A stretch of DNA of 64,000 bases from Enoplolaimus lenunculus (lineage: Eukaryota > Nematoda > Enoplea > Enoplida > Thoracostomopsidae): the NCBI GenBank assembly GCA_030248215.1, contig JASANG010001348.1:1-64000 (forward strand), given 5' to 3'. The translations under genes and the position numbers were made by a program. Below are positions 1 to 11,767 of the stretch, in pieces. The notes below the pieces were generated by a model, which had not been told where the DNA came from, did not search any database, and worked only from the letters and a program-made list of their open reading frames with translations. How positions within the stretch are numbered: position 1 is the first letter of the stretch; each line of letters opens with the position of its first letter.

Positions 1-502
1 GCCGCAAAACTTTACTGAAAATTACCGCACGACGCCGCGCGGCGCCGCAAAACTTTACTGAAAATTACCGCACGACGCCGCGCGGGCGCACAGGAATTTT
101 TATAAGAAATTGCACGCACGACGCCGCGCGGCGCCGCAAAACTTTACTGAAAATTACCGCACGACGCCGCGCGGCGCCGCAAAACTTTACTGAAAATTAC
201 CGCACGACGCCGCGCGGCGCCGCAAAACTTTACTGAAAATTACCGCACGACGCCGCGCGGCGCCGCAAAACTTTACTGAAAATTACCGCACGACGCCGCG
301 CGGCGCCGCAAAACTTTACTGAAAATTACCGCACGACGCCGCGCGGCGCCGCAAAACTTTACTGAAAATTACCGCACGACGCCGCGCGGCGCCGCAAAAC
401 TTTACTGAAAATTACAACACGACGCCGCGCGCCGACGTGCGCCAGCGTGCGGCGGTGCGCGGCGATGGCGTCCGGCTCAGTAAAGTATAGCGTAACCCCT
501 AA
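1..502. repeat. GC-rich foldback element with a 43-bp tandem array, left end outside window
   Basis: About nine copies of a 43-bp unit containing CGCACGACGCCGCGCGG and CAAAACTTTACTGAAAATTA run to about 415; one unit near 85-118 is diverged. The array is followed by GC-rich sequence and CTCAGTAAAGTATAGCGTAA, which matches the right end of the 30108-30240 element (CTCAGTAAGGTATAGCCCAA). I therefore read it as an internally expanded member of the GGGTTGCGCTATAC foldback family. Confidence 0.8.
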
Positions 503-840
503 TTTTGAAAACTGCATAAAGTGGCATAACAGCCATTTTATACAGCTATCAACCGTGAATTAAGTCTCAGTTTATAAAAATGATTCATGACACGAATTGA
601 TCAGTGATATATGATTTTCGTATAAAAGCTCAAAATATCCGTCCGTATAAAACCCCCATGAATATTATTTAGACAAAGACAAGAAAGGTCTATAAAAATA
701 AGTTATGTGAGTCGTGATGATTTTGAACCATTACGAGACTTAACTTATAGCCTAATCATATACGTATATATATATGATATTTAATATATATATTAAATAT
801 CATATATATATGATATTTAATATATAATATATACGTATAT
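503..840. other. no gene seen; AT palindrome
   Basis: Unrecognised AT-rich sequence followed at about 757-840 by a TATA/GATATTTAATATA palindrome. Confidence 0.6.
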
Positions 841-1344
841 CAGTGTGCAACCGGAATTACGGTTCCGGTTCGAGCAATTTTGGACCTTCCGGTTCCGGAT
901 CGAATTTTTGACCTTCCGGTTCCGGATCGTTTATTTCAGCACTTGGTTATTTTAATTCTGGTTCCAACTCCGCTTACTTGGTATAGACTCTGGCCAAGGA
1001 GCAGCCGGAATCACGGTTCCGGTAAGGAAATCCGGTATTATTCACTATCAGGTTCCGGTAATATTGAAAATTTGTCTCCATCGAATTTCGGTCAAACTTA
1101 TTTTTTTAAAATTGTCTGAGCGTGTATTGCCAAATTTTTCAAATTGTGCTACGGTCCATAAACTATCACACGTTTCCAGCTACTGCTTTTGTTTCATGAT
1201 TATGGCATTCTAAACGGTGTGTTTACACGATTAAACGCGATAGAACCCGGTAGCAGTATTTTTCATTTTCCGGTTCCGGCTCTGGTAACTTTTTAACATC
1301 CCGGATCCGTTATTTTATAATTTCGGTTGCGCACCGATACTGGC
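841..1344. mobile_element. CAGGGTGCAACCGG-family MITE
   Basis: Left end GTGCAACCGGAATTACGG, right end TTTCGGTTGCGCAC as its inverted repeat; many internal GGTTCCGG blocks. Similar ends recur at 7624-8055, 15153, 27318 and 48083. hAT-like from the CAGGGTG terminus seen in better copies. Confidence 0.65.
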
Positions 1345-1589
1345 ATATGTATATATGTGGATACAACACTTGACATTTTCTACCTTACATAACTAAGTTT
1401 CCCTTCACACGTTGATTTCGCAAACCAAATATATACTATTCTATTGAACCAGCTGGTTGATTAAACATCCTGACCTGCGAACTGGTTAAGTTAAACCATT
1501 TTGTAGCCTAAATATAAATGTTATCTACTGTAAGTTTCACAAAACATCGCGCATAATTTAATAAACCTTCAAAAACGTCATACAATGGT

Positions 1590-2218
1590 TTTGACAGAAA
1601 CTAAATTTTGCCTGAACAGGAACAGGAATTGAATTTTTTTGACAGAACAAGAAGTGGAATTTTGAAAAAAATTTCAACACCGAATTATATATATACTGTT
1701 TAACTTAGTAGTAAACAGTCAAAAACATGACATTATCGCCTAAACTGTACGAGAACAAAGGCGGTCATCTCGTTTTTGTCAGGAATTCCAGCCGGAACAC
1801 GAACTCCAATCGAACCTCACGTAATACATATATACATAGACGTCAACGACGTATACAAAGAGTGACAGGTCGATAGAAGGGGTATATCATGCTTCTTAAC
1901 CCGTAACCAGGCAAGAAAAACACTTTTACAGGCTATACAACAGCCTTCTAGAAAGCCAAAGTTCAAATAGTTCTTTTGAAGTTGTGTACCCTCCGGAACT
2001 AAAATCCGGGCCAAGCCCGTGCTTCATACGCATACATACGTATTTTTCTACAAACCTTTTGTTGCGTCTTTCGTATAAAAATCAAAATATTTCAAAAATT
2101 AGCATCATTAATAATGTTTTTATCCTGTAAAAGTTTACACAAGAAATGTCATTCCTGCTGTGACTCATTAGCAACCGGGTGCAAGTTTGATATGAAAATT
2201 CGGGCGATGTTGTTTGAA
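1590..2218. other. no gene seen; diverged ACAGGAAT repeat
   Basis: 1610-1815 carries GGAACAGGAATTGAATTTTT-like sequence also present at 17960-18065. The remainder is unrecognised. Confidence 0.45.
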
Positions 2219-2877
2219 ATAACGCCGGTTCGGTTCTTTTAACGCCGGTTCGGTTCTTTTAACGCCGATTCGGTTCTTTGATTCTTTTAACGCCGGTTCG
2301 GTTCTTTTAACGCCGATTCGGTTCTTTTAACGCCGGTTCGGATCTTTTAACGCCGGTTCGGTTCTTTTAACGCCGGTTCGGTTCTTTTAACGCCGATTCG
2401 ATTCTTTTAACGCCGGTTCGGATCTTTTAACGCCGGTTCGGTTCTTTTAACGCCGGTTCGGTTCTTTTAACGCCGGTTCAGTTCTTTTAACGCCGGTTCG
2501 GTTCTTTTAACGCCGGTTCGGTTCTTTTAACGCCGGTTCTGTTCTTTTAACGCCGGTTCGGTTCTTTTAACGCCGGTTCGGTTCTTTTAACGCCGGTTCG
2601 GTTCTTTTAACGCCGGTTCGGTTCTTTTAACGCCGGTTCGGTTCTTTTAACGCCGGTTCGGTTCTTTTAACGCCGATTCGGTTCTTTGATTCTTTTAACG
2701 CCGGTTCGGTTCTTTTAACGCCGATTCGATTCTTTTAACGCCGGTTCGGTTCTTTTAACGCCGGTTCGGTTCTTTTAACGCCGGTTCGGTTCTTTTAACG
2801 CCGGCTGGGTTCTTTTAACGCCGGTTCGGTTCTTTTAACGCCGGTTCGGTTCTTTTAACGCCGGTTCGGTTCTTTTA
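2219..2877. repeat. 20-bp tandem array, about 33 copies
   Basis: Unit TTTTAACGCCGGTTCGGTTC, repeated head to tail with single-base variants (CCGATTCGATTC, CCGGTTCGGATC) and two positions where an extra TTTGATTC interrupts the register. It contains no spacers, so it is not a CRISPR array. Confidence 0.95.
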
Positions 2878-3496
2878 CACTTGGCGTAAACATTTGCGCT
2901 GACTGTTTACTACGAAGTGTGATATTCTATTTTTTAATAAACATAAATACGTAAAAATAAACAACATCAAAGGCATTTCACCGGATTTTCTAAGTTATCT
3001 GTGTTCAATGATAAGACATCAGTGTTTAATATATATGTTGTCAATTAATAGTAATTCGGCGGTGCCATATATCTGCAATTCCTGTTTCAGCGAAAACAAA
3101 GAATCATTGTTCCAGTTACCGGTTCCGTGACTTGTAGTTCTTGTTGGAAACCAGACATCCTAAGCCTTTCCCTAAAAAATAAGCCTCGATTTTAAATATA
3201 AAGCAAGTGTGCAAAAAAAGCAATGTAATATTTAATTTCTATTCCACTCCGGGCATTAATCGATTATATACAAGTTTATAAACACTAGACAAATTCAGTA
3301 TATACAGCATCCAATGTGGGCTGAAAAACATAAAACAGACAGACAGATATACGACGTACGTAATTTTGTTTCAACCCATACTTTTCACAAATTTACGATA
3401 TTGGTTTCAAAATTAAGTGCCAAATGCTCGGTACATATCAAAAATCAAAATAGCCATAAAATGAGCTGAACAAATGCCCATTGTCAAAACCACCGT
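2878..3496. other. no gene seen
   Basis: AT-rich unrecognised sequence without a convincing exon. Confidence 0.5.
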
Positions 3497-3924
3497 ATCA
3501 AAAACGGCGACGGAGGTACGGAATATGGACCCCCCCAGAAATTTACTAAAAATAGTTCATTTTATAGATTTCGACGTGCTGAGTTCAACGGTGCCAGTTT
3601 TAGCGCGACAGCGTCCACGGTTCAATAGTTATGCTACTTTAAATTTCAACTTTTTACTATACAAAACATGTACAAATACCGATCAAATTTGTGCACGGAA
3701 TAAACCTGGTAAAATTTATACTTTACGAATATGTAATGATAGATGCTTCCTGTTCCAATCTGTACGTGTTTGCACTACAATTTTGAGGGCAACAACTTTT
3801 GAACCGTTAGTCATACAGCCATAAATATGGTACCGTTGAATTCAGCGCGTCGAGATCTATACGATGGACTACTTTTTATCCAAATCCTACGAGGTCCACA
3901 ATCCATACCTCCGTCTCAAACGGC
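3497..3924. mobile_element. foldback/MITE with CGGCGACGGAGGTACGGA ends
   Basis: Left AAAACGGCGACGGAGGTACGG pairs with right CCATACCTCCGTCTCAAACG. A second inner block (TTCGACGTGCTGAGTTCAAC and GTTGAATTCAGCGCGTCGAG) pairs in the same way, so the inverted repeat extends inwards. The frame open across it looks incidental. Confidence 0.6.
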
Positions 3925-4426
3925 ATGACTTATGCACTAACTCACATATATACTTGCTCATTTCAACGCGATTTCTTACCACTACCGGGTTCCAGTATAA
4001 CACAGAATACATTTCTCACTTGTATTGAACAAAAACAACAAAACACACAACAATACTTACATACAGAAAGCATTCAATTTCACAAAATCTCTTATATATG
4101 TGTAATTTTACACTTCTAAAGCTCATACCAACAACTTTGTCCACAACAGCACCAGTGTGTGTGTGTTTGCAAGACAAGATCACCAGAAAAGTTTTCAAAA
4201 TAAACGACGAAATATGATCTGTTCGCATGCTTTTATATCACAAATAAAAATACCTTTGAGACTTTTACCTTAGATACTACTAGAAAACCGACCCCGATAT
4301 TATGTCAGTTTAGCTTTTAAAGTCATCGCATTCGATAAAAACACTAGTCAAATTTAAGCCGCCCAAACCTGACCACACCGTCGCAAACAATCTATACAAC
4401 TAAAACAGTCTTCAGCAAACGGGTAT

Positions 4427-4600
4427 ACACAATGGCGGATCCATGGGGGGGGCCACCCCAGCCGTGCCCCCCCCAACAGCATCTCGACAACATAGCAATT
4501 TTATGACAATAATTCGTGGTTTGTGTGCGGGTCAAAAGTAAGTTTATTACCTGTGAAATTTTGGCCCCCCATTTTGACATCCTGGATCCGCCACTGGTTA
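4427..4600. mobile_element. short MITE with GGCGGATCCATGG / CTGGATCCGCCACT ends
   Basis: Terminal inverted repeats around the GGATCCGCCA core enclose runs of C and G. Partial ends of the same type lie near 11250 and 25285. Confidence 0.55.
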
Positions 4601-4699
4601 TACATTTAGGCGGCTGCTGTGTTTGCTACACAAGAATCATATGTAGTGATCGATATATACATAACAAAACATTTCTTACATTGATTTTTGCCAGCAACA

Positions 4700-5617
4700 C
4701 TTACAACAAAATTATCCTAAACCGGTGTCACATGAAAAAACACACCACACCCCACCCCCCGTCCAAAAAATGGCCTACGGGGATATTTTCATGGGGGTCC
4801 TCCGATTTTGACAGTACACAGTACAGATGTGTGAAAAAATGACACCCATTAAAAAGGTCTCCCGTCATTTTTACACTGTGTCGCATGAAAAAATGACCCC
4901 CATTTAAAACAGACCGCTGGTCAGTTTTGTACAGAACTGTTTCTAAAGTTATCATCTGTGAAAATAAATTATTCGCCACTGGCGAACATTCTTAAGCATA
5001 CAGTGAAAGCTTAATTTAGATAACAAAACTAAGCAAACCACTCTTACCGCTCATAATTTGAGCAACAGACGATCAAGTTAATTTAAGTTCAACAAAAAAT
5101 TTACTAGAAAATTCAAAACATACTGATGCATTGGCGTAGCCAGAATTTTTGGCTTGGGGGCCACACATCGCTGAACTTTAAAGGGGTGGTCCGATTCTTA
5201 TTTTCAAATTTTGCCGATGTCAAACCAACATTATGCCAATACCGATATCTATACTAATTTTATTACAATCATGCGGCAAGGAACGTTAATTTGAACCGAA
5301 CAAGCAAAAAACAACTATGACAACTGTTAATTTCGTTCAAGTTCATAGTGTGCTGATTATAGGTATCTGGAAGTGCATTGAATGACAACATCTCAATCAG
5401 GGTGTCTACCAAGGGTAAGGGTGATATATTTAGCACATTTATTAAGTAAGCCGCTCCTAGTCATTCCTGCTGCAGCCCTTTGCTTCATTGATACAGCGGT
5501 CATATTTTCGTAGGGTCAATATTTCATTCCCATATTGGCCGTGTGAAAATCACCGTGATCTATTTTTAATTAAGGATTATTTTTTCCCACGACCCTACTA
5601 TAAAAATCGGACCCCCA
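4700..5617. other. repeat-rich, no gene seen
   Basis: 4725-4900 has repeated GTGTC(A/G)CATGAAAAAA and AATGACCCCCAT blocks related to the palindrome centre at 5740-5840. 5130-5175 holds a TGGCGTAGCCAG terminus. The rest is unrecognised. Confidence 0.5.
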
Positions 5618-5956
5618 TTTGTTGCATGGTTAAGGTTTTGATGACCTCTCCTGAACATGCCATACTTAAAGCATAAGCAAGCCTAAAAAAGACCTAAGGC
5701 CTATGCCTTAAAGAGATAAATGCTGGGGAGAAAGTGTATAAGAACCGGTGTCGCATGACAAAATGACCCCCATGAAAATGTACCCAGCGGTCATTTTTTG
5801 GGGGTCACTTTGTCATGCGACACCGGTTCTTAATCACTTCCTCCCCAGCATTTATCTCTTTAAGGCATAGGCGGCCTTAGGTCTTTCTTAGGCTTGCTTA
5901 TGCTTTAAGTATGGCATGTTCAGGATAGGTCATCAAAACCTTAAATCATGCAAAAC
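5618..5956. repeat. long palindrome with arms of about 150 nt
   Basis: Arms 5618-5776 and 5798-5956 are reverse complements at roughly 90-95% identity around a spacer of about 22 nt. Matching landmarks include CATGCCATACTTAAAGCATA against TATGCTTTAAGTATGGCATG, and GAACCGGTGTCGCATGACAA against its complement. Probably a foldback transposon. Confidence 0.9.
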
Positions 5957-6566
5957 CAAAATCTTCAAAATTCAACCATAGAGAGTCTGGCAAAGCGGCG
6001 GTATGGTGCGGTTCGAATTGAGTCAAAGTTAACACGTTGAAGTCGACTCGAACTCGAGACAGGGCATTTTAATGACTGGGATCATTCTAAAATGGGACGC
6101 ATTATAAAATGTGACACCAGCTATTAATTTACCGGATCACTGAAATGGACAGTTATTTCTTTTTACCGGAATCGGATGTTATCCGGCTATAGCAAGTAAA
6201 TATTGCGCAGCGCTCGACGTGTTTGGCTCACCAAAAATGTTTAAACGCCGTTTTATGATGACATGATACATATATATACGGCTGCAACCGTAAATATCCA
6301 GTATCCGGTAGATTACTACCGAATATCAGAACCAGAAACGGTTTTGCCTGATAATTAAGCCGAAGCGGCAATCCAGTCGTTCCTTGCAGCGTACATCATA
6401 AATACACAATACAGAGCCCAACTCGAAGAATATTACCGCGATTAAAGTGGAACTTAGAAGCACAAAATCTGAACAAAACATTCCCGTAAAAATTGACTCA
6501 AAATCAATCGATATATATATATAAATAAATATATATATAGATATATATATTTATATATATATTTAT
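5957..6566. other. no gene seen; AT palindrome
   Basis: A diverged ACCGGAT-type fragment lies at about 6130-6360. An ATATATTTATTTATATATAT palindrome at 6508-6577 closes the stretch. Confidence 0.5.
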
Positions 6567-7055
6567 TTATATATATTCCTTAATTAATTTTCTTGACAGT
6601 GTATATTCGCCGCTAAGCTGTCTATGCATATTTAATATATTATAATAACAGACAGAAAAATTAACAGAGACAAATCGTGTCTGTATGACAATCAAACACC
6701 AATTTTTATCCACAATCCGAACCGAATCAGCGATTTCGAATCCATTGCGATTCGGCCAAATTTGTCGCTTGACTTCGAAAAATATCTCAATATTGTAGTA
6801 AGCAGACCTAAAGTTCTTGTTTAGATTCTTTCTAAAAAGCGAATAATTTTCGTAATATCCAGCTGCTGCGAAGCCGTATTCTACTGAAACCTTGTCGCTC
6901 CAAAGAGTGCTTTCCGTATTAAAGCTGAATATTTCTTGCAACTCAAGAGAGCAAATCAAACACGAAAATATCAAAGTAAAGACAAATTCTCCAAAATTTT
7001 GCCAACTCAAAACTAAAGAATAGTACGTAATCATAATAATTCTGCTAACCTTCAA
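6567..7055 (-). CDS. orphan 162-codon open frame, possible exon
   Basis: The longest uninterrupted frame outside ATRX. It starts with a hydrophobic stretch (IFSCLICSLELQEIF) that could be a signal or anchor, then a mixed aromatic region (DKVSVEYGFAAAGYYENYSL, NIEIFFEVKRQIWPNRNGFE). It runs into the AT repeat at 6508-6577. I recognise no family. It could be a single-exon gene, an exon extended by chance, or old transposon code. Confidence 0.25.
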   Translation of the reverse strand: MKVSRIIMITYYSLVLSWQNFGEFVFTLIFSCLICSLELQEIFSFNTESTLWSDKVSVEYGFAAAGYYENYSLFRKNLNKNFRSAYYNIEIFFEVKRQIWPNRNGFEIADSVRIVDKNWCLIVIQTRFVSVNFSVCYYNILNMHRQLSGEYTLSRKLIKEYI

Positions 7056-7623
7056 AACTACACAAACGCCAGGCCGGTGGAAGGTTTAAGTTTGATGGTT
7101 TACACCCCCGCAATTCATGGATTTGAGTCTGTTACAGAGGATTCAATACTGAAACAATACATTATCTTCTCACTCGCTTAGCTCGCGAATTGTTCAAATC
7201 CCAACCTAAATCCGTACTACGGGCATCGACTCACTACTCTGTTTTAACACATAGCGCCTTGCCAAAAAATATTTTATATACAAATATACGCCTCCAAAGA
7301 CTCCAAGTTTAGTACTAGAGTTAGAGCCAACAGTGTCTACGTTTTGAGTCGCTGTGCTCACGACATTTTCTTTAAGGCGTGCTTACGCGGTGAACAATTT
7401 AGCCTGGTCCAGTTGACCAGCTTATCAAAAATAGGCAGGACCTAACAGCGAAATCTGAAATTAGTCTCGAACTGGGGAAACGTGGTCAACCTCATATGTC
7501 CCATCAAAAATTGTAGATCCGTCAGCGCTAAAGCGTTACAAATTTACTTTGATTTCGAAACCCAAGGCACGGACGGATTTGGCATCACAAAAATAATCAT
7601 TTTGAATTCAGGTACGTACCAAT
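7056..7623. other. no gene seen
   Basis: 7160-7200 contains CACTCGCTTAGCTCGCGAAT-type sequence also seen near 51610, suggesting an unnamed repeat. Confidence 0.4.
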
Positions 7624-8055
7624 CAGGGTACAAACTGAATTCCGTTTCCGGTTCCGGCATTTTTTCACCTTCCGGTTCCGGTTCCGGCAAATTTTTACCG
7701 GAATTAAAAAATTCCGATATTAAAATCTGGTCGGGGTTTAATTACGCTATTTTGCTACAAAATGACGATAAAAATTAACTAGATTTCGTTAGTACAGTAT
7801 GCAAACCTTGACAAACGCTAACAATAAACCATCGAAGGTAGATTTCGCATCCGTTGATTATAAAAATCTAAAATAGGTGCATTAGATAAAGTTAATACCT
7901 ATCTTCAACTACGGTTATTTCATCAATAATACTGCGAAACTGAAAACTAAACGAATTTTTCGGTGACATGTATTTTTCATTTTCCGGTTCCAGTTTCGTT
8001 TACGGTTAATTTTTCAAATTCCGGTTCCGGTAAATTGTAATTCCGGCTGCACCCT
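7624..8055. mobile_element. CAGGGTGCAACCGG-family MITE
   Basis: Ends CAGGGTACAAACTGAATTCC and TAATTCCGGCTGCACCCTG. The internal segment ATACCTATCTTCAACTACGG recurs in opposite orientation at 15290 and 48230, confirming a dispersed family. Confidence 0.75.
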
Positions 8056-8157
8056 GGTACCTATAGCTATATTTTCTCACTCATGTCTTTTGCCCCTTTT
8101 TGAGTGCTCGCGAAACAAATCGTCCTCAGGATTGCACAGTAGATCCTGATCCGCCTA

Positions 8158-8347
8158 ATGGTTGCGCTATACTTTTGTTGGCGTCCGATGCTGTCCGTCA
8201 CCGTGCGGTATCGTACACAAATAACTCACGTACGATAACGTATGGTGACAGACGATAGCGGACGGGGCCGTACGGGTGACGGGCGGTGTCGAACAGCACC
8301 GTACGGATGACGGATGGCGCAGGACGTCGAGTATAGCGCAATCCTAA
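8158..8347. mobile_element. GGGTTGCGCTATAC foldback element
   Basis: TIRs GGTTGCGCTATACTTTTG and GAGTATAGCGCAATCC. The interior is GTCCGTCACCGTGCGG and its complement, so the element folds on itself. Confidence 0.8.
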
Positions 8348-8509
8348 CATTCACTTTTGATTTACACTGAACAACTAAAATCAAACGTACTCTAGAAAAT
8401 GCAAAAATGTCTTTGACCTAAAGCCGCTTCTTCAGCACATGGCACATCATCATCAATTCCAAACACTACAAAGACACAACAACACTGGCAAAACAATTAG
8501 TGCGGTAAT

Positions 8510-8514
<5 letters not shown>

Positions 8515-8540
<26 letters not shown>

Positions 8541-8541
8541 C
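8515..8541. repeat. (CAA)n microsatellite
   Basis: About nine uninterrupted CAA units. Confidence 0.9.
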
Positions 8542-8796
8542 TATGCTGTATGATAAACGAAACGAAAACAAACCGTGAGAAGATCCAAGAAACATGACGA
8601 GCGTACACCGCCGCCATTCGATTATATTTTCACACGCAAAATCTCTTGTAAACAACAGTGTTTATCTTTATGCTTTATTATTCATTCATACGACAACAGA
8701 TTAAGCGGTGTGTTATATAGAAAAGTTATTAAACAATGGCAAATTGGACAACTTGACTTGAACATACGCATCTATTATCAAAATGTGTATATGTCG

Positions 8797-9292
8797 TAGG
8801 CAAATCTGCTATTCAGGCCATTTACTAATTGGCCTCGGTCAATCTGCTATTTTATATAATAGCAATTTGGTCTGGGCTAAACTGCTATTGAACTTATAGA
8901 CTAATCAGGGCCGGATTAAGGTGATGGGAGACACCGGGGCCATATGACCAGAAAGTCTGGGGCCCGTATGACTAGGAGGTCCGGGGCCCGTATGACTAGA
9001 AGGCCCGGGCCCATCCGACTAGCATGCCCTTTTTAACCATAATTATTTTATGCATCAGAGCTTAAAGTGATACCTTTTAATGAAACAAATTGTACCAAAA
9101 GTACGAAATAAACAGATTTGAGTATTTGGACAGACGCAATACCGTTAACCAATCAGCGTTGGTATTACATCACTGTTGTTTTGCGAAATCTCCCAATCGC
9201 TATTTGGCCAAGACCAAACTGCTATCTTTGAATAACAGATTGACCTAAGTCAATTGGTAATTGACCTGAATAGCAGATTGGCCTACAACATA
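8797..9292. mobile_element. foldback element with about 75-bp TIRs and a nested insertion
   Basis: Left GTAGGCAAATCTGCTATTCA pairs with right TGAATAGCAGATTGGCCTAC, and the match continues inwards (CAATCTGCTATT against AATAACAGATTG). Inside, from about 8907, CAGGGCCGGATTAAGG begins a second repeat with three GGGGCCCGTATGACTAG-like units. The order implies the inner sequence arrived second. Confidence 0.75.
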
Positions 9293-10221
9293 TACAGCAA
9301 CTATCATCAGTTTAGTAATCGGTTTTCAAACTCGCTAACTATAGCCGATTGCTGTTGAACTCAAAATTGGTACATGAATAGAGCACATCAAATTCGAATA
9401 ATGTGCGAAATTTTCAGTCTTAGCATTCACTGATTTGAAAGTTTTTACAAGATCTATCAAACTGGTGTTAGGTGCTACAGACATTTGAGCATACGAGCCA
9501 TAATAAAACCATACCTATCATCCGTCGATAAGTGGTACAACGCGGGACCGCTTAACAGCAACTAGTTTGTCTTATATACAATACTTTAATACACTACAAC
9601 AACAACAACATACAGTCATTGAACCAGAACCGCAACTACTGCAACTAAAGACAACATAAAAGATGCTACCGGCAATAGTAGCAGATATGAACACGCGTTG
9701 GCGTCAATCCCCCCCCAATCTAAAATACAACTGCTATACATACTTGTACACAACAGACTTTTCGGCATATCTTCTCACTTTGTCAATATATTATAAAGTC
9801 ACACGGTCGGTCTACAAAAACTACTACACCAAAACTAAACTGTAGTGAGAACTGCTAACCGCGCCATGACCTTGCTCTACCCACAACGGCGGCACAACAA
9901 CTATTTGCACGCAAACGCGGCCCCGTTTGATTCGGGTTTTGAGCTCTGTTCACACACACGCACACACACACAGTTCGAGTCACACACCAAATCCCCAATT
10001 GCGTGTCGTAAGTAATTGACTATTGCATCATGCAACGACGATAAAATTATCAATGGCAAACAAAAAAAAACCTGTTGCTTTAATTTAAAAATAATCTCTA
10101 CTCAACAGTCAACTCGAACAGATAATCTACTCAAGACTCAACTCGAACTTGAACGAACGAACGCATTGTTTAACCTGTAAACTTTAATTTTGACAGCAAT
10201 AGATTCAAAGTCAATATTTCG
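9293..10221. other. no gene seen
   Basis: Contains a short CAA run near 9597 and a CA-rich run at 9949-9972. No supported exon. Confidence 0.5.
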
Positions 10222-10690
10222 ACTATTTAAACTCACCCCCATTTAATACTTTAACTCACCCCCATTTAATACTTTAACTCAACCCCATTTAATACTTTAA
10301 CTCACCCCCATTTAATATTTAAACTCACCCCCCATTTAATATATAAACTCACCCCCATTTAATATTTAAACTCACCCTCATTTAATATTTAAACTCACCC
10401 CCCATTTAATATTTAAACTCACCCCCATTTAATATTTAAACTCACCCCCATTTAATATTTAAACTCAGCCCCATTTTAATATTTAAACTCACCCCCATTT
10501 AATATTTAAACTCACCCCCCATTTAATATTTAAACTCACCCCCATTTAATACTTTAACTCACGCCCCATTTAATACTTTAACTCACCCCCATTTAATATT
10601 TAAACTCACCCCCCATTTAATATATAAACTCACCGCCATTTAATATTTAAACTCACCCCCATTTAATATTTAAACTCACCCCCATTTAAG
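10222..10690. repeat. 23-bp tandem array, about 20 copies
   Basis: Unit ACTCACCCCCATTTAATATTTAA, with alternative TACTTTA and TATATAA versions and 5- or 6-C runs. Blocks of the TACTTTA version occur at both ends, as if a segment had been duplicated. It runs into a GTTTAGGCTTAGG fragment at 10700. Confidence 0.95.
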
Positions 10691-11767
10691 GTTAAGATTC
10701 AAGTTTAGGCTTAGGTAAAGGCTTAGGCAAAAGTATTAGACTCACTGAAGGAAGTAAGCGTTTTCAACAAAACAGAAGTTGTAGCCGGCCCGTACCAAAG
10801 GTATGGCAGGCAGGTTCAGCACCCCCTGGAAAAATTTTGCCCCACTAAAAAGTTTCAGCCTTCGCTTACTAAATTTGACATATTACAAATTAACAGCTCA
10901 GGCATACTGACTTTGGTCTAACTAAAATTGTATACTCACGGTGTCTCCTTAATATAAATTACAACTATTAGTATTTTGTAATGACAGTAACTCACGTTTG
11001 GCATTTATCTGGTTTTGTTCAAAAACTTAAGTATTTATTCAAGTAGGCGACTTAAGTAATTTACTTAAGTCTAACTTGAGTAAATAGTTAAGTAAGATTT
11101 CAGAAACCCAGCCATTATGGCACGGATCCAAACCGAGTTCAATAATGTATGTTTGACAGTTGATATTTGAAAATATCGAAATATTTGATAGCCATGCATA
11201 AACAGTTAAATGTAAAAGCATAAAACATCGTCCGACCGGTAATCCCTGGATCCGCCACACTGTGATACACAGACACCCCTGCACTTTTGTCTAACTGAAC
11301 ATACACCACACACTAGCGGATGCAGAGGGAGCCAGAGGCCGTACGCCCTCCATCAGAAATTTATTCGTGTTAAAATGGTAAGGTCCCTCCTACCATACAA
11401 TTTTTCCCCTCACAAAACTTTTTGGCGGTAATAAGATAAGGTCCCTACCTTAATACAATTTTTGCGTTTCATAACATTTGCCAGCCCGACCCCCCCCCGG
11501 TCAGAAATTTTTGGATCCACTCTGTATATACATTACCTTGATAAACCATTCCACAACAAAGCATTCGCTACCACTTTTAAGCAGCCGTCAAAATGAATGG
11601 GTCAAAAACAAACTGACGTATTCTATTGCGCGTCATGGGAATTGACGCTTCGTTGAAGTTCCATGCATTGATTGTTTCTTGACACCAAATTTAGAGGTGT
11701 GACATCAACACGTAGACAGGAGTTAAGTAGTTGCCTGCATTGCCGCTATGTTAACACCTGTGTACGA
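10691..11767. other. decayed repeat fragments, no gene seen
   Basis: TTTAGGCTTAGG fragment at 10700-10730. GTAGCCGGCCCGTACC at 10780 belongs to the GGGCCCGTAGCC family. CTGGATCCGCCACACTG at 11250 and TTGGATCCACTCTG near 11510 are termini of the GGATCCGCCA type. Confidence 0.5.

Noticed and set aside
2219-2877. Regular short repeats that could suggest a CRISPR array
   Set aside because: Units are directly adjacent with no spacers and the DNA is eukaryotic; it is a tandem satellite.
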